DNA of 39,364 bases, taken from the NCBI GenBank assembly GCA_028873845.1, contig JAPPNO010000114.1:1-39364 (forward strand), read 5' to 3'. Source of the DNA: Gemmatimonadota bacterium (lineage in GTDB: Bacteria > Gemmatimonadota > Gemmatimonadetes > Longimicrobiales > Gaopeijiaceae). Below, one piece after another: positions 27,198 through 35,343 of this stretch. The position numbers were made by a program, and so were the translations under genes. The stretch's first letter is position 1. Every line of letters begins with the position of its first letter. The notes below the pieces were generated by a model. That model ran no database searches, was not told the origin of the DNA, and was given only the letters and a program-made list of their open reading frames with translations.

Positions 27198-27199
27198 GA

Positions 27200-27973
27200 T
27201 CAGGTTGGCGCAGCGGTCCGGCGCGGATGCATCGCGGGTCGAATGCCGGGGGGATTTTGTCCACGGGCTGCCAGATCGCAGAAGACGAAGCCGTCCCGTT
27301 CGACAATCTCGCCGCGCGCGACGGGCACGGGACGTGAAAAGATGGGGCCGGCGCTGACGAAGGTGTGGAATTCGCCGTTCTCGCCACAGGGGTCGGCGCC
27401 CGGGGGCAGGTCCGCCAGAAAGGCCTCGTCGAAATCGCGCCCCACGAACGACGCGTCCAGCATCGACAGGCTCACGCACACCGTCACCGCCTCGAACCCG
27501 CCGCGAATGAACGAGCGCGCCAGGCGATCGGTCGGCTGTCCCCAGATGGGGAACACGGCCTCGAGCCCGCGCTCCGCCAGCTGCCGCTCACGGTATTCGC
27601 GCAGATCCTCGAGGAAGATGTCCCCGAAGGCGACCCGGCGGATGCCCGCGGCGTACTGGCGGTCGAACTCCCGCCCCATCGCGCGCTCGTACACCTCGTT
27701 CGAGGACCGTGGCGGCACCACCACCTCGGCCAGCCCGATGCCGAGGGCCGCGGCCTGGTCGCGCAGCAGCGACCGCCGCACTCCGTGCATGCTCACGCGG
27801 TCGTAGGCGTCGGTCACGGTGGTGATGAACGTCTCGACGCGGTACGTCCCTTCCCGCTGGAGCTCCTGCAGCGCGAGGCAGCTGTCCTTGCCGCCGCTGA
27901 AGCACATTGCGATCGGTTCCGGCACGACGGGTTGCCCTCCGGGGGTGGTGGGACGCTGCGGCGCGACCCTCAC
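27200..27973 (-). CDS. Dph6/DUF71-like PP-loop ATP pyrophosphatase
   Basis: A 257-aa adenylating enzyme of the DUF71/COG2102 family. The PP-loop CFSGGKDSCLAL lies at residues 24-35. VRRSLLRDQAAALGIGLAEV, VAFGDIFLEDLREYRE, the PIWG segment, and GENGEFHTFV are family signatures. Archaeal and eukaryotic members amidate diphthine (Dph6), but bacteria lack diphthamide. A published comparative-genomic study links a bacterial subgroup to B12 salvage; no cobalamin gene is visible here, so the function is open. The GTG at 27973 is the longest start; a Val codon near residue 16-17 or M23 could be the real one. It lies 51 nt downstream of the CDF gene on the same strand. Confidence 0.8.
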   Translation of the reverse strand: MRVAPQRPTTPGGQPVVPEPIAMCFSGGKDSCLALQELQREGTYRVETFITTVTDAYDRVSMHGVRRSLLRDQAAALGIGLAEVVVPPRSSNEVYERAMGREFDRQYAAGIRRVAFGDIFLEDLREYRERQLAERGLEAVFPIWGQPTDRLARSFIRGGFEAVTVCVSLSMLDASFVGRDFDEAFLADLPPGADPCGENGEFHTFVSAGPIFSRPVPVARGEIVERDGFVFCDLAARGQNPPGIRPAMHPRRTAAPT

Positions 27974-28024
27974 GAGGCGCGCGTGCGCGTGCCGCGGAGC
28001 GTCCCCGAGCGGCGGCTCTTCCCG

Positions 28025-29017
28025 CTACAACGGCGTACGCGCGGTGGCGAGCAGGTGATCGACGTGATGCGCTTCCTGGCAGCGGCGCGCGGTGGTCTCC
28101 ACCTGCACCGTAATGTGCTGGATGTCGAACTCGTCGTACGCGATATCCCGTACCCGGTCCAGCAGGGCTTCGTGGCTCCCGTCGGCCGCGTACGCGGGCT
28201 CCACCAGCAGGTGCGCGGTCAGGGCGACGTACCCCGGCGCCAGGGTCCAGCAGTGGACGTCGTGGATGACGGTCACCCCTTCGAGATCCTCGAGCTTGTG
28301 GCAGAGCGCGTAGAGGTCGATGTGCTCCGGCGTGCCCTCGAGCAGCACATCCACCACCCGGGACAGCAGGCGCCAGGTGCTCGTCAGGATCAGAACGCCG
28401 ATCAGCATGCTCGTGACCGGGTCGGCCACCTGCCAGCCGAACGCCCACACCAGCACGGCCGCGACGACGACGGCCACCGACCCCAGCAGGTCGGTGATCA
28501 TGTGCTGGAAAGAGCCTTCGAGCGTTGCGTTCTTCTGAGCCGCGCCGTGGATCGTCCACACGGCCGCGATGTTCACCACCAGTCCGACCGAGGCCACGAT
28601 CAGGAGGATCCGGCCATCGACTTCCGGCGTCGCCGACAGGCGGCGGTATGCCTCGATGAGCACCCACACGGAAATGCCCCAGAGTACCAACGCGTTGATC
28701 AGCGCCGCGATGACCTCGGTGCGGTGGTAGCCGTAGGTGTGCTCGGCCGTGGACCGGCCCGACAGGCGCATGGTGACCAGCGCGAGCACCAGGAACACGC
28801 CGTCGGTGAGCATGTGCCCGGCGTGGGCGAGCAGGGCCAGGCTGCCGGCCATAAAGCCGGCGACGACCTCGGCGATCGTGTATCCGCCGATGAGCACCAG
28901 AGCTGCTACGATGCCCTGCCTGCCCGCCGCGGAGGGATCGGAGGCGCCGGCGGAGTGATGGGAATGGTCGTGGCCCGGGTTGCCCCCGGGTGCGGAGCCA
29001 TTGTCGGTGGGGGTCAT
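28025..29017 (-). CDS. CDF-family divalent metal exporter (CzcD/ZitB-like)
   Basis: A 330-aa cation diffusion facilitator that exports Zn2+, Co2+ or Cd2+ from cytoplasm by proton antiport. The ATG at 29017 gives a His-rich N-tail (GHDHSHHS, 15-22). About six membrane segments follow. The transport site has HAGHMLTD (H68, D72) and HMITD (H172, D176), the two HxxxD pairs expected for Zn-type transporters. The C-terminal cytoplasmic domain has VTVIHDVHCWTLAPGYVALT, a metal-sensing ferredoxin-like fold, and ends with a His-containing tail. It is divergent from a heavy-metal RND operon, so joint metal control is likely though no regulator gene is present. Confidence 0.93.
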   Translation of the reverse strand: MTPTDNGSAPGGNPGHDHSHHSAGASDPSAAGRQGIVAALVLIGGYTIAEVVAGFMAGSLALLAHAGHMLTDGVFLVLALVTMRLSGRSTAEHTYGYHRTEVIAALINALVLWGISVWVLIEAYRRLSATPEVDGRILLIVASVGLVVNIAAVWTIHGAAQKNATLEGSFQHMITDLLGSVAVVVAAVLVWAFGWQVADPVTSMLIGVLILTSTWRLLSRVVDVLLEGTPEHIDLYALCHKLEDLEGVTVIHDVHCWTLAPGYVALTAHLLVEPAYAADGSHEALLDRVRDIAYDEFDIQHITVQVETTARRCQEAHHVDHLLATARTPL

Positions 29018-29225
29018 GGTTACCCGTCGATTCGGTGTGGATTCATGAAGATGCTGATACACTAGGATATGGAGCGGCTGCTTGGCAATGACATGCGGAT
29101 GCGGGGCTTTTGGATCCGGCCGGGACGGAGCGCGCCGCACCCCGGGCCCGATGCGACCCTCCCTGTCCATTCGGGGCGCGAGGCTGTAGGGTAAGCGTCA
29201 GAGACCACTTAGCCACGGAGAATCC
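29018..29225. promoter_or_regulatory. Divergent control region between CDF and RND operon
   Basis: These 208 nt hold the start regions of both metal-export units. An imperfect dyad GGGTAAG (29189-29195)/CTTAGCC (29208-29214) overlaps the leader of the outer-membrane channel gene. It could be an operator, but I recognise no MerR, ArsR or Fur consensus and no clear -10/-35. Confidence 0.3.
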
Positions 29226-30482
29226 ATGCGACAATCGAGAGCGCCGTCGTCGCTGGCTCTGGTCCTGTGCGGCGTGTTTTTCGCGCCTTCGACCGCGGCC
29301 GGGCAGGAAACGGTGCGCCGGGTCTCGCTGGCCGAGGCGCTGGAGGCGTTCGCCGGCAACAGCCTCGCGCTGAAGATCGCAAGGTCGGAGGCCGCCGGAC
29401 TGACGGGAATGGCGCGGCAGTCACGCGCCTACTTCAATCCGGAGTTATCGTTTGAACGGGACGACCTGAGTCACAACGACGAAAAGGCCTGGGAAGAGAC
29501 CTTCAAGTTTCACCAGCAGGTGGAGTGGCCCGGCCGGACCACCGCCCGGGCACGCGCCGCCACGCACACGATCCGTGCCGGAGCCGCCCGCCTGCGCGCC
29601 GACTCGATCGAGCTGGCCTTCGAGGTGCGGGAGGCGTATGTGCGGGCCTGGTTCGCGGAGGAGGCGGAGTCGATCGTGCGGCGCACCGCCTCGGTGATTC
29701 AATCGGTGGTGGAGGATGCGGAGGTCCGCCTCGAGGCGGGTGACATTTCGGCCTTTGAAGCACGGCGGCTGCGGCTTGCGCGGGTCGAGGCCGAACAGGA
29801 GCTGGCGGAAGCCATGCTGCGCACCCGCGCGGCGAGGAGGAATCTCGCCGTGCTCATCGAGCCGGAAACCGGAGTGCGGGAGATCGGTCCGTCGGAGGGG
29901 ATGAACGGGGTCCCGCCCATGATCACTTCCGAGGCCGCGATCGCCGCCCTCGATGGCCGTCCGGACGTGGAGGCGGCGGCGAGCGAGCTGGACGCGGCGC
30001 GGGCCGGTGTGGACGTGGCCCGGACCTATTGGGTGCCTTCCCCGAGTCTCGGGTTCGGTTACCGGCACCACGATGATGGCTTTGGGGGCGCCAGCATCGG
30101 GCTCGATGTCCCGCTGCCGCTCTTCGACCGGGGCACCGGGACCAGGGAGGAAGCGGCCGCCAGCAGCTCCGCAGCCGCGTACCGCCTGGAGCTTCGGAGG
30201 AAGCTGGCGCTGAACGACGTGCTGGCCGCCTCGGACCGTTACGCGTCGAACCGGGCACGCCTGGAGGCCGCGGCGCAAGGTCTGCGCGACGATGGAGAGG
30301 CGTTGCTCGCGTCTGCGACCGCGGCCTACGCCGAACACGAGATGACCCTGCTGGAGCTCCTGGACGCGGCGGGCGCGTTTCAGGGAGCCCGGTTGAGCGC
30401 GCTGTCCCTGGCGGCCGAAGCCTGGGTTTCGTACTACGACCTGCTTCGCGCCACGGGCAGTGCTCCGGAGAATGAACGATGA
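29226..30482 (+). CDS. TolC/CzcC-like outer-membrane efflux channel
   Basis: A 418-aa outer-membrane factor for tripartite metal efflux. Residues 1-27 are a signal peptide ending STAAGQ; the Cys at 15 is not in a lipobox. The two OEP repeats are visible: SLAEALEAFAGNSLALKIAR with FNPELSFERDDLSH and a long helix (ADSIELAFEVREAYVRAWFA), then AIAALDGRPDVEAAASELDA, VPSPSLGFGYRH and DVPLPLFDRGTGTREEA (the PLFDRG turn is typical of the family), and a second long helix pair. Length matches CzcC (about 420 aa). A GGAG lies just before the ATG. The stop overlaps the adaptor gene start (ATGA). Confidence 0.9.
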   Translation: MRQSRAPSSLALVLCGVFFAPSTAAGQETVRRVSLAEALEAFAGNSLALKIARSEAAGLTGMARQSRAYFNPELSFERDDLSHNDEKAWEETFKFHQQVEWPGRTTARARAATHTIRAGAARLRADSIELAFEVREAYVRAWFAEEAESIVRRTASVIQSVVEDAEVRLEAGDISAFEARRLRLARVEAEQELAEAMLRTRAARRNLAVLIEPETGVREIGPSEGMNGVPPMITSEAAIAALDGRPDVEAAASELDAARAGVDVARTYWVPSPSLGFGYRHHDDGFGGASIGLDVPLPLFDRGTGTREEAAASSSAAAYRLELRRKLALNDVLAASDRYASNRARLEAAAQGLRDDGEALLASATAAYAEHEMTLLELLDAAGAFQGARLSALSLAAEAWVSYYDLLRATGSAPENER

Positions 30483-32179
30483 AAATGAGAGCAGTCATGC
30501 CGTTGCTGGTGGGTGTGGCAGGGGTCGTGTCGTGGGGATGTGGGGGCACGCCGGACAGCGGAGAGGCCGTGGCGCCCCATGACCCCCACGGCGGGGGAGG
30601 GTCGTTCACCAGGATATCCGGCGACATCGAGCTCTTCGTCCACTACCCCCACCAGATCGCGGGTCTCGAGAGCGAGGAGCCCTGGGAGATATACGTCACC
30701 CGGGTGGATGGTTGGCAACCGGTGGCGGACGCCGGTGTCACGCTGATCGTATACGGGCCTCCCGGAGGCCGGCAGGAGATCGAAGCCGTGCCGGAGACTC
30801 CGGGCCTGTACATGGTGGTGCCCACCATGGCTGCGGAGGGGCACTGGCATGCCGAGGTCGCGCTGTCGCTGGAGGGACGCGATCGGGTGATCGGAGCGGG
30901 GGAGTTCGAAGTCTTCGCGAGTGAAGAAGACGTCCACGTTCACGCGGGGCACGGCCACGCGGGAGACGAGGCCGACGCGCACGCGGGACACGACCATGCG
31001 CATGACGGGTCGGGAGCCCACGCGGGACACGACCACTCGGGGGACCAGGCCGACACGCACGCGGGGCACGTCCACGAGGACGACATCACGGATGGCGAGC
31101 CCGATCCCCACGCGGGGCACGGCCACGCGGAGGACGAGCTGTTCTCGGGTCTGATCACGCTGCCCAAGCAGGAGCAGTGGTCCTTCCCGTTCGCGGTCGC
31201 GGCGGCAGGGGAGCGCGAGATTCCGGCATCGATCCCCGCCCCGGGCGAACTGGTGGCCCCTCCGGGCGGTCTCGTACACGTTTCATCGCCCGTGGCGGGG
31301 CGCATCGCCGTGGATGGCCCCCCGATCGGTCCGGGCGACCGGGTTCGCGCCGGGCAGACGCTGGCGCTGATCGCGCCCACCAGCCTGGACAACTCGTACG
31401 TGCGCACGCGGGCGGATGTCGTGGAGGCCCAACTCGAGGCCGACCGGGCGGAACGGCTCTTCACCGCGGGAGCCATCCCGCAGCGGAGGGTGCTCGAGGC
31501 GCGGCGCAATCTCGATGTGGCCGTGGCGGCCTTCGAGGCGATCGGCGGCACATTGGACAGCGTCGGCGAGGACGAACCCGACCCCGACCTGTATTACCTC
31601 CGCAGTCCGATCGACGGCGTCGTCACGATGCGGGACGTGCCGCTGGGCGCCCAGGTCGAGGGCGGTGAACACGCCTTCACGATCGTGAACGCATCCACCC
31701 TGTGGTTCGTGGCGCGAGTTCCCGCCCGCTACGCCTCGGAGACGCACCGGATCCGGGGCGCGTGGTTCACCGTCGAAGGCGGCGCGACCGCCTACACGTC
31801 GAGCAGGGTCCTCTCGATCGGCACCATGATCGATCCGTCGAGCCGCACGCTCGCGGTTCGTTTCGGGGTCCCGAACTACAGCGGCGCCCTGAAGGTGGGA
31901 ATGCTTGCGGAAGCACACATCCTTCTCGACGATCCGGTGCCCGGAGTCGCGGTTCCGGCCTCGGCGATCCAGGACGAGAACAACCTCCCCGTGATCTACG
32001 TCATGCTCTCGGGGGACACCTTCGAGCGGCGGGTCGTCACGACCGGGCCTTCGGACGGGTCCTGGACCATCGTTTCGTCCGGAATCGCCTCCGGGGAGCA
32101 CGTGGTCACCGTGGGCGCGTACCAGGTCAACCTCGCCGCGCTCGGAGTCGTCGCGCCGGCCCACGACCACGCCCACTGA
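30479..32179 (+). CDS. RND periplasmic adaptor (CzcB-like) with His-rich insert
   Basis: A 566-aa membrane-fusion lipoprotein joining pump and channel. Lipobox VSWGC gives C21. Residues about 45-147 look like a YtkA/FixH-type Ig domain (HQIAGLESEEPWEIYVTRVD, then EGHWHAEVALSLEGRD). Residues 153-217 are a degenerate His/Asp/Gly repeat (HAGHGHAG, HAGHDHAH, HAGHDHSG, HAGHVHED, HAGHGHAE), likely a metal-buffering segment. The classical adaptor follows: VHVSSPVAGRIAVDG with GDRVRAGQTLALI (lipoyl half-motifs), a helical hairpin (ADRAERLFTAGAIPQRRVLE), YYLRSPIDGVVTMRDVPLG, and beta-barrel and membrane-proximal parts (VGMLAEAHILLD, VPASAIQDENN). It ends HDHAH. It is about 150-200 aa longer than ordinary CzcB. 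Confidence 0.88.
   Translation: MKMRAVMPLLVGVAGVVSWGCGGTPDSGEAVAPHDPHGGGGSFTRISGDIELFVHYPHQIAGLESEEPWEIYVTRVDGWQPVADAGVTLIVYGPPGGRQEIEAVPETPGLYMVVPTMAAEGHWHAEVALSLEGRDRVIGAGEFEVFASEEDVHVHAGHGHAGDEADAHAGHDHAHDGSGAHAGHDHSGDQADTHAGHVHEDDITDGEPDPHAGHGHAEDELFSGLITLPKQEQWSFPFAVAAAGEREIPASIPAPGELVAPPGGLVHVSSPVAGRIAVDGPPIGPGDRVRAGQTLALIAPTSLDNSYVRTRADVVEAQLEADRAERLFTAGAIPQRRVLEARRNLDVAVAAFEAIGGTLDSVGEDEPDPDLYYLRSPIDGVVTMRDVPLGAQVEGGEHAFTIVNASTLWFVARVPARYASETHRIRGAWFTVEGGATAYTSSRVLSIGTMIDPSSRTLAVRFGVPNYSGALKVGMLAEAHILLDDPVPGVAVPASAIQDENNLPVIYVMLSGDTFERRVVTTGPSDGSWTIVSSGIASGEHVVTVGAYQVNLAALGVVAPAHDHAH
30935..31129 (+). repeat. Degenerate tandem repeat encoding His-rich segment
   Basis: Five imperfect copies of a roughly 39-51-nt unit centred on CACGCGGG(G/A)CACG encode residues 153-217 of the adaptor. 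Unit lengths vary, and third-position changes show the copies are not recent. It is coding and in frame. Confidence 0.75.
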
Positions 32180-32185
32180 TCGCCT

Positions 32186-35100
32186 GTGGACAATATCCCC
32201 CCGGCACCCGAGCGGCGCGGCTTCCTCGACCTCGTCGTGGGCACCTCCCTGGCGAACCCCTTCCTCGCGCTCATCTTCGCCATGGGGCTCTTCGTGGGCG
32301 GAAGCTGGGTGGCCGCCACCTTCCCGGTCGACGTCTTTCCCGACCTGACCGCGCCCACGGTCACGGTGGTGACCGACGCCCACGGGCTCGCGCCGGAGGA
32401 CGTGGAGACGTCGATCACCTTCCCGATCGAGACCGCACTGAACGGCGCGCTCGGAGTTCGCCGGGTGCGCTCGAAGTCCGCGCAGGGAATCAGCGTCGTC
32501 TGGGCCGATTTCGAATGGGGAACCGACATCTACCTCGCGAGACAGATCGTGGGTGCGCGGCTCCAGGCCCAGGCGCTCGACCTGCCGGAGGGGGTGAGTC
32601 CGCCGGTTCTCGCCCCGATCAGCTCCATCATGGGCGAGATCATGCTGGTAGGGGTTGTCGCTCCCGAGCCGCAGCTCATGGAGGCGCGCACCACGGCCGA
32701 CTGGATCGTACGGCGCAGGCTGCTGGCGGTGCCGGGTGTGTCGCAGGTGGTGTCGCAGGGCGGCGAAGTGCGCGAGTACCAGGTGCTGGTCGATCCGCAG
32801 CGGCTCCTGGCCTACCAGGTGGGACTGGAAGACGTGCTCGCCGCGATCGAGGGGTCGAGCGAGAACGTCGCGGGAGGCCTCTACTGGTCGAGTGGGCGCG
32901 AGATCCTGGTTCGGGGGATCGTGAGGCCGTCGAGCGTGGAAGACATCGGAGTGACCGTGTTGGCCACGCGGGAAGGGGTTCCGGTCCTGATCGACGACGT
33001 GGCCGACGTCCGCATCGGCCCCAAGATCACCTACGGGTCCGGATCCGTGAACGGGGAGCCGGCGGTCATCCTGTCGGTCCAGAAACAGGCGGGCGCCAAC
33101 ACGCTGGAGCTCACCGAACGGGTCGAAGCCGAGCTGGACCTGATCGAAGCCGAGCTTCCCGAGGGAATCACCTTCGAGCGCGACATCTTCCGGCAGGCAG
33201 ACTTCATTTCGCTCGCCGTCGAGAACGTCATCATCGCGCTCCGCGACGGCGCCTTCTTCGTGATCGCCATCCTGCTGCTCTTCCTGTGGAACGTGCGCAC
33301 GACACTGATCTCCGTGGTGGCCATACCCCTGTCCCTGGCGCTGGCGGTCATCACGATGCGGGCCCTGGGCGGCACGGTGAACACCATGACGCTGGGCGGG
33401 ATGGCCATCGCGATCGGAGCGCTGGTCGACGACGCGATCATCTTCGTCGAGAACGTGCACCGGCGACTCCGCGACAACCTCCGCCGACCACCCGCCGACC
33501 GCCTCAAGACGCTGCCCCTGATTCGCGGCGCCGCGAGCGAGATCAGGGATCCCATCCTGAACGCGACGCTGATCATCACCATCGTCTTCGTCCCCCTGTT
33601 CTTCCTGACCGGGGTCGAGGGCCGCATGCTCAAGCCGCTGGGGTACGCCTATATCATCAGTATCCTGTCGTCGCTCGTCGTCGCGGTAACGGTTACACCT
33701 GCGCTCTCCTACCTGCTGCTGCCGGGCGACCGCTCGATCAGGCGGCGACGCGAGCCCTGGCTGGTCCGGGGACTCGAGTTCGTCTACCAACGGGTGCTGA
33801 CCCGCGCGCTGCAGCGTTCGGGGAGAGTCTTGGTCGGGGCGGCGCTGCTGCTCGCGGGCACCCTGGCCGTGGTGCCCGTCCTGGGACGGGAGTTCCTGCC
33901 GGAGTTCCAGGAGGGGTCGCTGACGATCGCGATCATCAGCGTGCCGGGCACGTCGCTGGCGGAATCCGGCGAGATCGGCAATCGCGTGGAGCGGCGGTTG
34001 CTGGGGGTGCCGGGGGTGATCTCGACCGCACGGCGCACGGGCCGCGCCGCGCTGGACGAGGAAGCGCAGGGCGTCAACGTGTCGCATGTCGAAGCGCGGC
34101 TTGACCTGTCCGGCCGCGAGCTCGCGGAAGTGATGGCCGAGGTGCGCGCGGAGCTTGCGGGGATCGCGGGCACCAGCATCACGGTGGGGCAGCCGATCGG
34201 GCACCGCATCGACCACATGCTGTCCGGCACGCGGGCGGCGATCGCGATCAGCGTGTTCGGACCCGATCTTCGCGAACTGCGCGAGATCGCCGGACAGATC
34301 GAGGCCATCGCACACGAGGTCGACGGCCTGGTTGACGTATCGATGGAGCAGCAGGCCGAGGTGCCCCAGCTGCAGGTGCGCGCCAACCGCCGGGCCATGG
34401 CACGCCACGGGGTCAGCCCCGGGGCGCTGGCCGGTGCCGTCCACATCGCCATGCAGGGCGAAGTCGTGTCCATGGTGCGCGAGGGCGAGCGGACCTTCGA
34501 CCTGGTCGTGCGCTACGCGGACCGTTACCGGAGCGATCCCGACGCCATCGGGGGAGCGCTGGTGGCGACCCCCGCCGGCCCGATCGTGCCGCTTTCGCAG
34601 CTCGGCTCGATCGTGCAGGCCCGCGGGCCGAACATGATCACGCGGGAGAACGTGTCGCGGAAGATCGTCGTGAGCGCCAACGTGGCCGGGCGGGACGTGA
34701 TCGGCGCCGTGACCGAGCTGCAGGGACACATCGCCGACGACCTGGACCTGCCGCCCGAGTACCACCTGCAGTACGGGGGACAGTTCGAGAGCGGGCAGAG
34801 CGCGACGCGGCGCATCACCGTCCTTTCGCTCTTCTCGATCGGCGCGATCTTCCTGATCATGTTCCGGGCGTTCGGCAACTTCAGCACGGCCGCCTTCCTC
34901 ATGGTGAACCTGCCGCTGGCCCTGACCGGGGGAGTGATTGCCGTGCTCCTGATCGGCGGCACGGTGAACGTCGCGACGCTCGTCGGCTTCATCACGCTCT
35001 TCGGGATCGCGGTGAGGAACGGCATGCTCCTTGTGAGCCGGTACCAGGACCTTTGTGCGGGAGGAATGTCGCTGCCTGACGCCATCAGACGCGGCTCCGT

Positions 35101-35329
35101 GGAGCGCCTGAGCCCGATCCTGATGACGGCGCTCACGGCGGGACTGGCCCTGATCCCCCTGGCGATGGGGATCGGCGAGCCGGGCAAGGAGATTCAGGCG
35201 CCGCTCGCCGTGGTGGTGCTGGGCGGACTGCTGACCTCGACGCTGCTCAACATGGTGGTCGTGCCGGCGCTGTTCATGCGCTGGGGCAACATCCCGGTGG
35301 GGGAACCGGCCGAGGCCAGCCGGTCCTGA
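32186..35329 (+). CDS. Heavy-metal efflux RND pump (CzcA/CusA family)
   Basis: A 1047-aa inner-membrane proton-driven pump. It starts with a GTG at 32186, 6 nt after the adaptor stop, with no clear SD. TM1 is near residues 20-45, followed by the porter segment FPVDVFPDLTAPTVTVVT. TM4 has GALVDDAIIFVENVHRRL with D415/D416 and E422, the heavy-metal RND signature region (DxA...EN). Two large periplasmic loops and about 12 membrane segments are present. The second half has EFLPEFQEGSLTIAI, VGQPIGHRIDHMLSGTRAAI, and ITLFGIAVRNGMLLVSRY. The IDHMLSG and PIGHRIDH motifs are typical of CzcA/CusA and not of drug RND pumps. Metal specificity cannot be fixed; the His-rich adaptor and Zn-type CDF neighbour favour Zn/Co/Cd. 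Confidence 0.93.
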   Translation: MDNIPPAPERRGFLDLVVGTSLANPFLALIFAMGLFVGGSWVAATFPVDVFPDLTAPTVTVVTDAHGLAPEDVETSITFPIETALNGALGVRRVRSKSAQGISVVWADFEWGTDIYLARQIVGARLQAQALDLPEGVSPPVLAPISSIMGEIMLVGVVAPEPQLMEARTTADWIVRRRLLAVPGVSQVVSQGGEVREYQVLVDPQRLLAYQVGLEDVLAAIEGSSENVAGGLYWSSGREILVRGIVRPSSVEDIGVTVLATREGVPVLIDDVADVRIGPKITYGSGSVNGEPAVILSVQKQAGANTLELTERVEAELDLIEAELPEGITFERDIFRQADFISLAVENVIIALRDGAFFVIAILLLFLWNVRTTLISVVAIPLSLALAVITMRALGGTVNTMTLGGMAIAIGALVDDAIIFVENVHRRLRDNLRRPPADRLKTLPLIRGAASEIRDPILNATLIITIVFVPLFFLTGVEGRMLKPLGYAYIISILSSLVVAVTVTPALSYLLLPGDRSIRRRREPWLVRGLEFVYQRVLTRALQRSGRVLVGAALLLAGTLAVVPVLGREFLPEFQEGSLTIAIISVPGTSLAESGEIGNRVERRLLGVPGVISTARRTGRAALDEEAQGVNVSHVEARLDLSGRELAEVMAEVRAELAGIAGTSITVGQPIGHRIDHMLSGTRAAIAISVFGPDLRELREIAGQIEAIAHEVDGLVDVSMEQQAEVPQLQVRANRRAMARHGVSPGALAGAVHIAMQGEVVSMVREGERTFDLVVRYADRYRSDPDAIGGALVATPAGPIVPLSQLGSIVQARGPNMITRENVSRKIVVSANVAGRDVIGAVTELQGHIADDLDLPPEYHLQYGGQFESGQSATRRITVLSLFSIGAIFLIMFRAFGNFSTAAFLMVNLPLALTGGVIAVLLIGGTVNVATLVGFITLFGIAVRNGMLLVSRYQDLCAGGMSLPDAIRRGSVERLSPILMTALTAGLALIPLAMGIGEPGKEIQAPLAVVVLGGLLTSTLLNMVVVPALFMRWGNIPVGEPAEASRS

Positions 35330-35334
35330 GGATC

Positions 35335-35343
35335 GGGGGGGGG
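35335..35343 (+). repeat. G9 tract touching an ATG start
   Basis: Nine G directly precede the ATG at 35344 and form the only SD-like sequence of that gene. Length variation here would alter ribosome-binding spacing. A second run, G8 at 36200-36207, lies in the signal-peptide codons of the next gene. Confidence 0.8.

Noticed and set aside
30935-31129. CRISPR-like or satellite array
   Set aside because: The repeats are coding, degenerate and in frame within the adaptor gene; there are no unique spacers between constant repeats.
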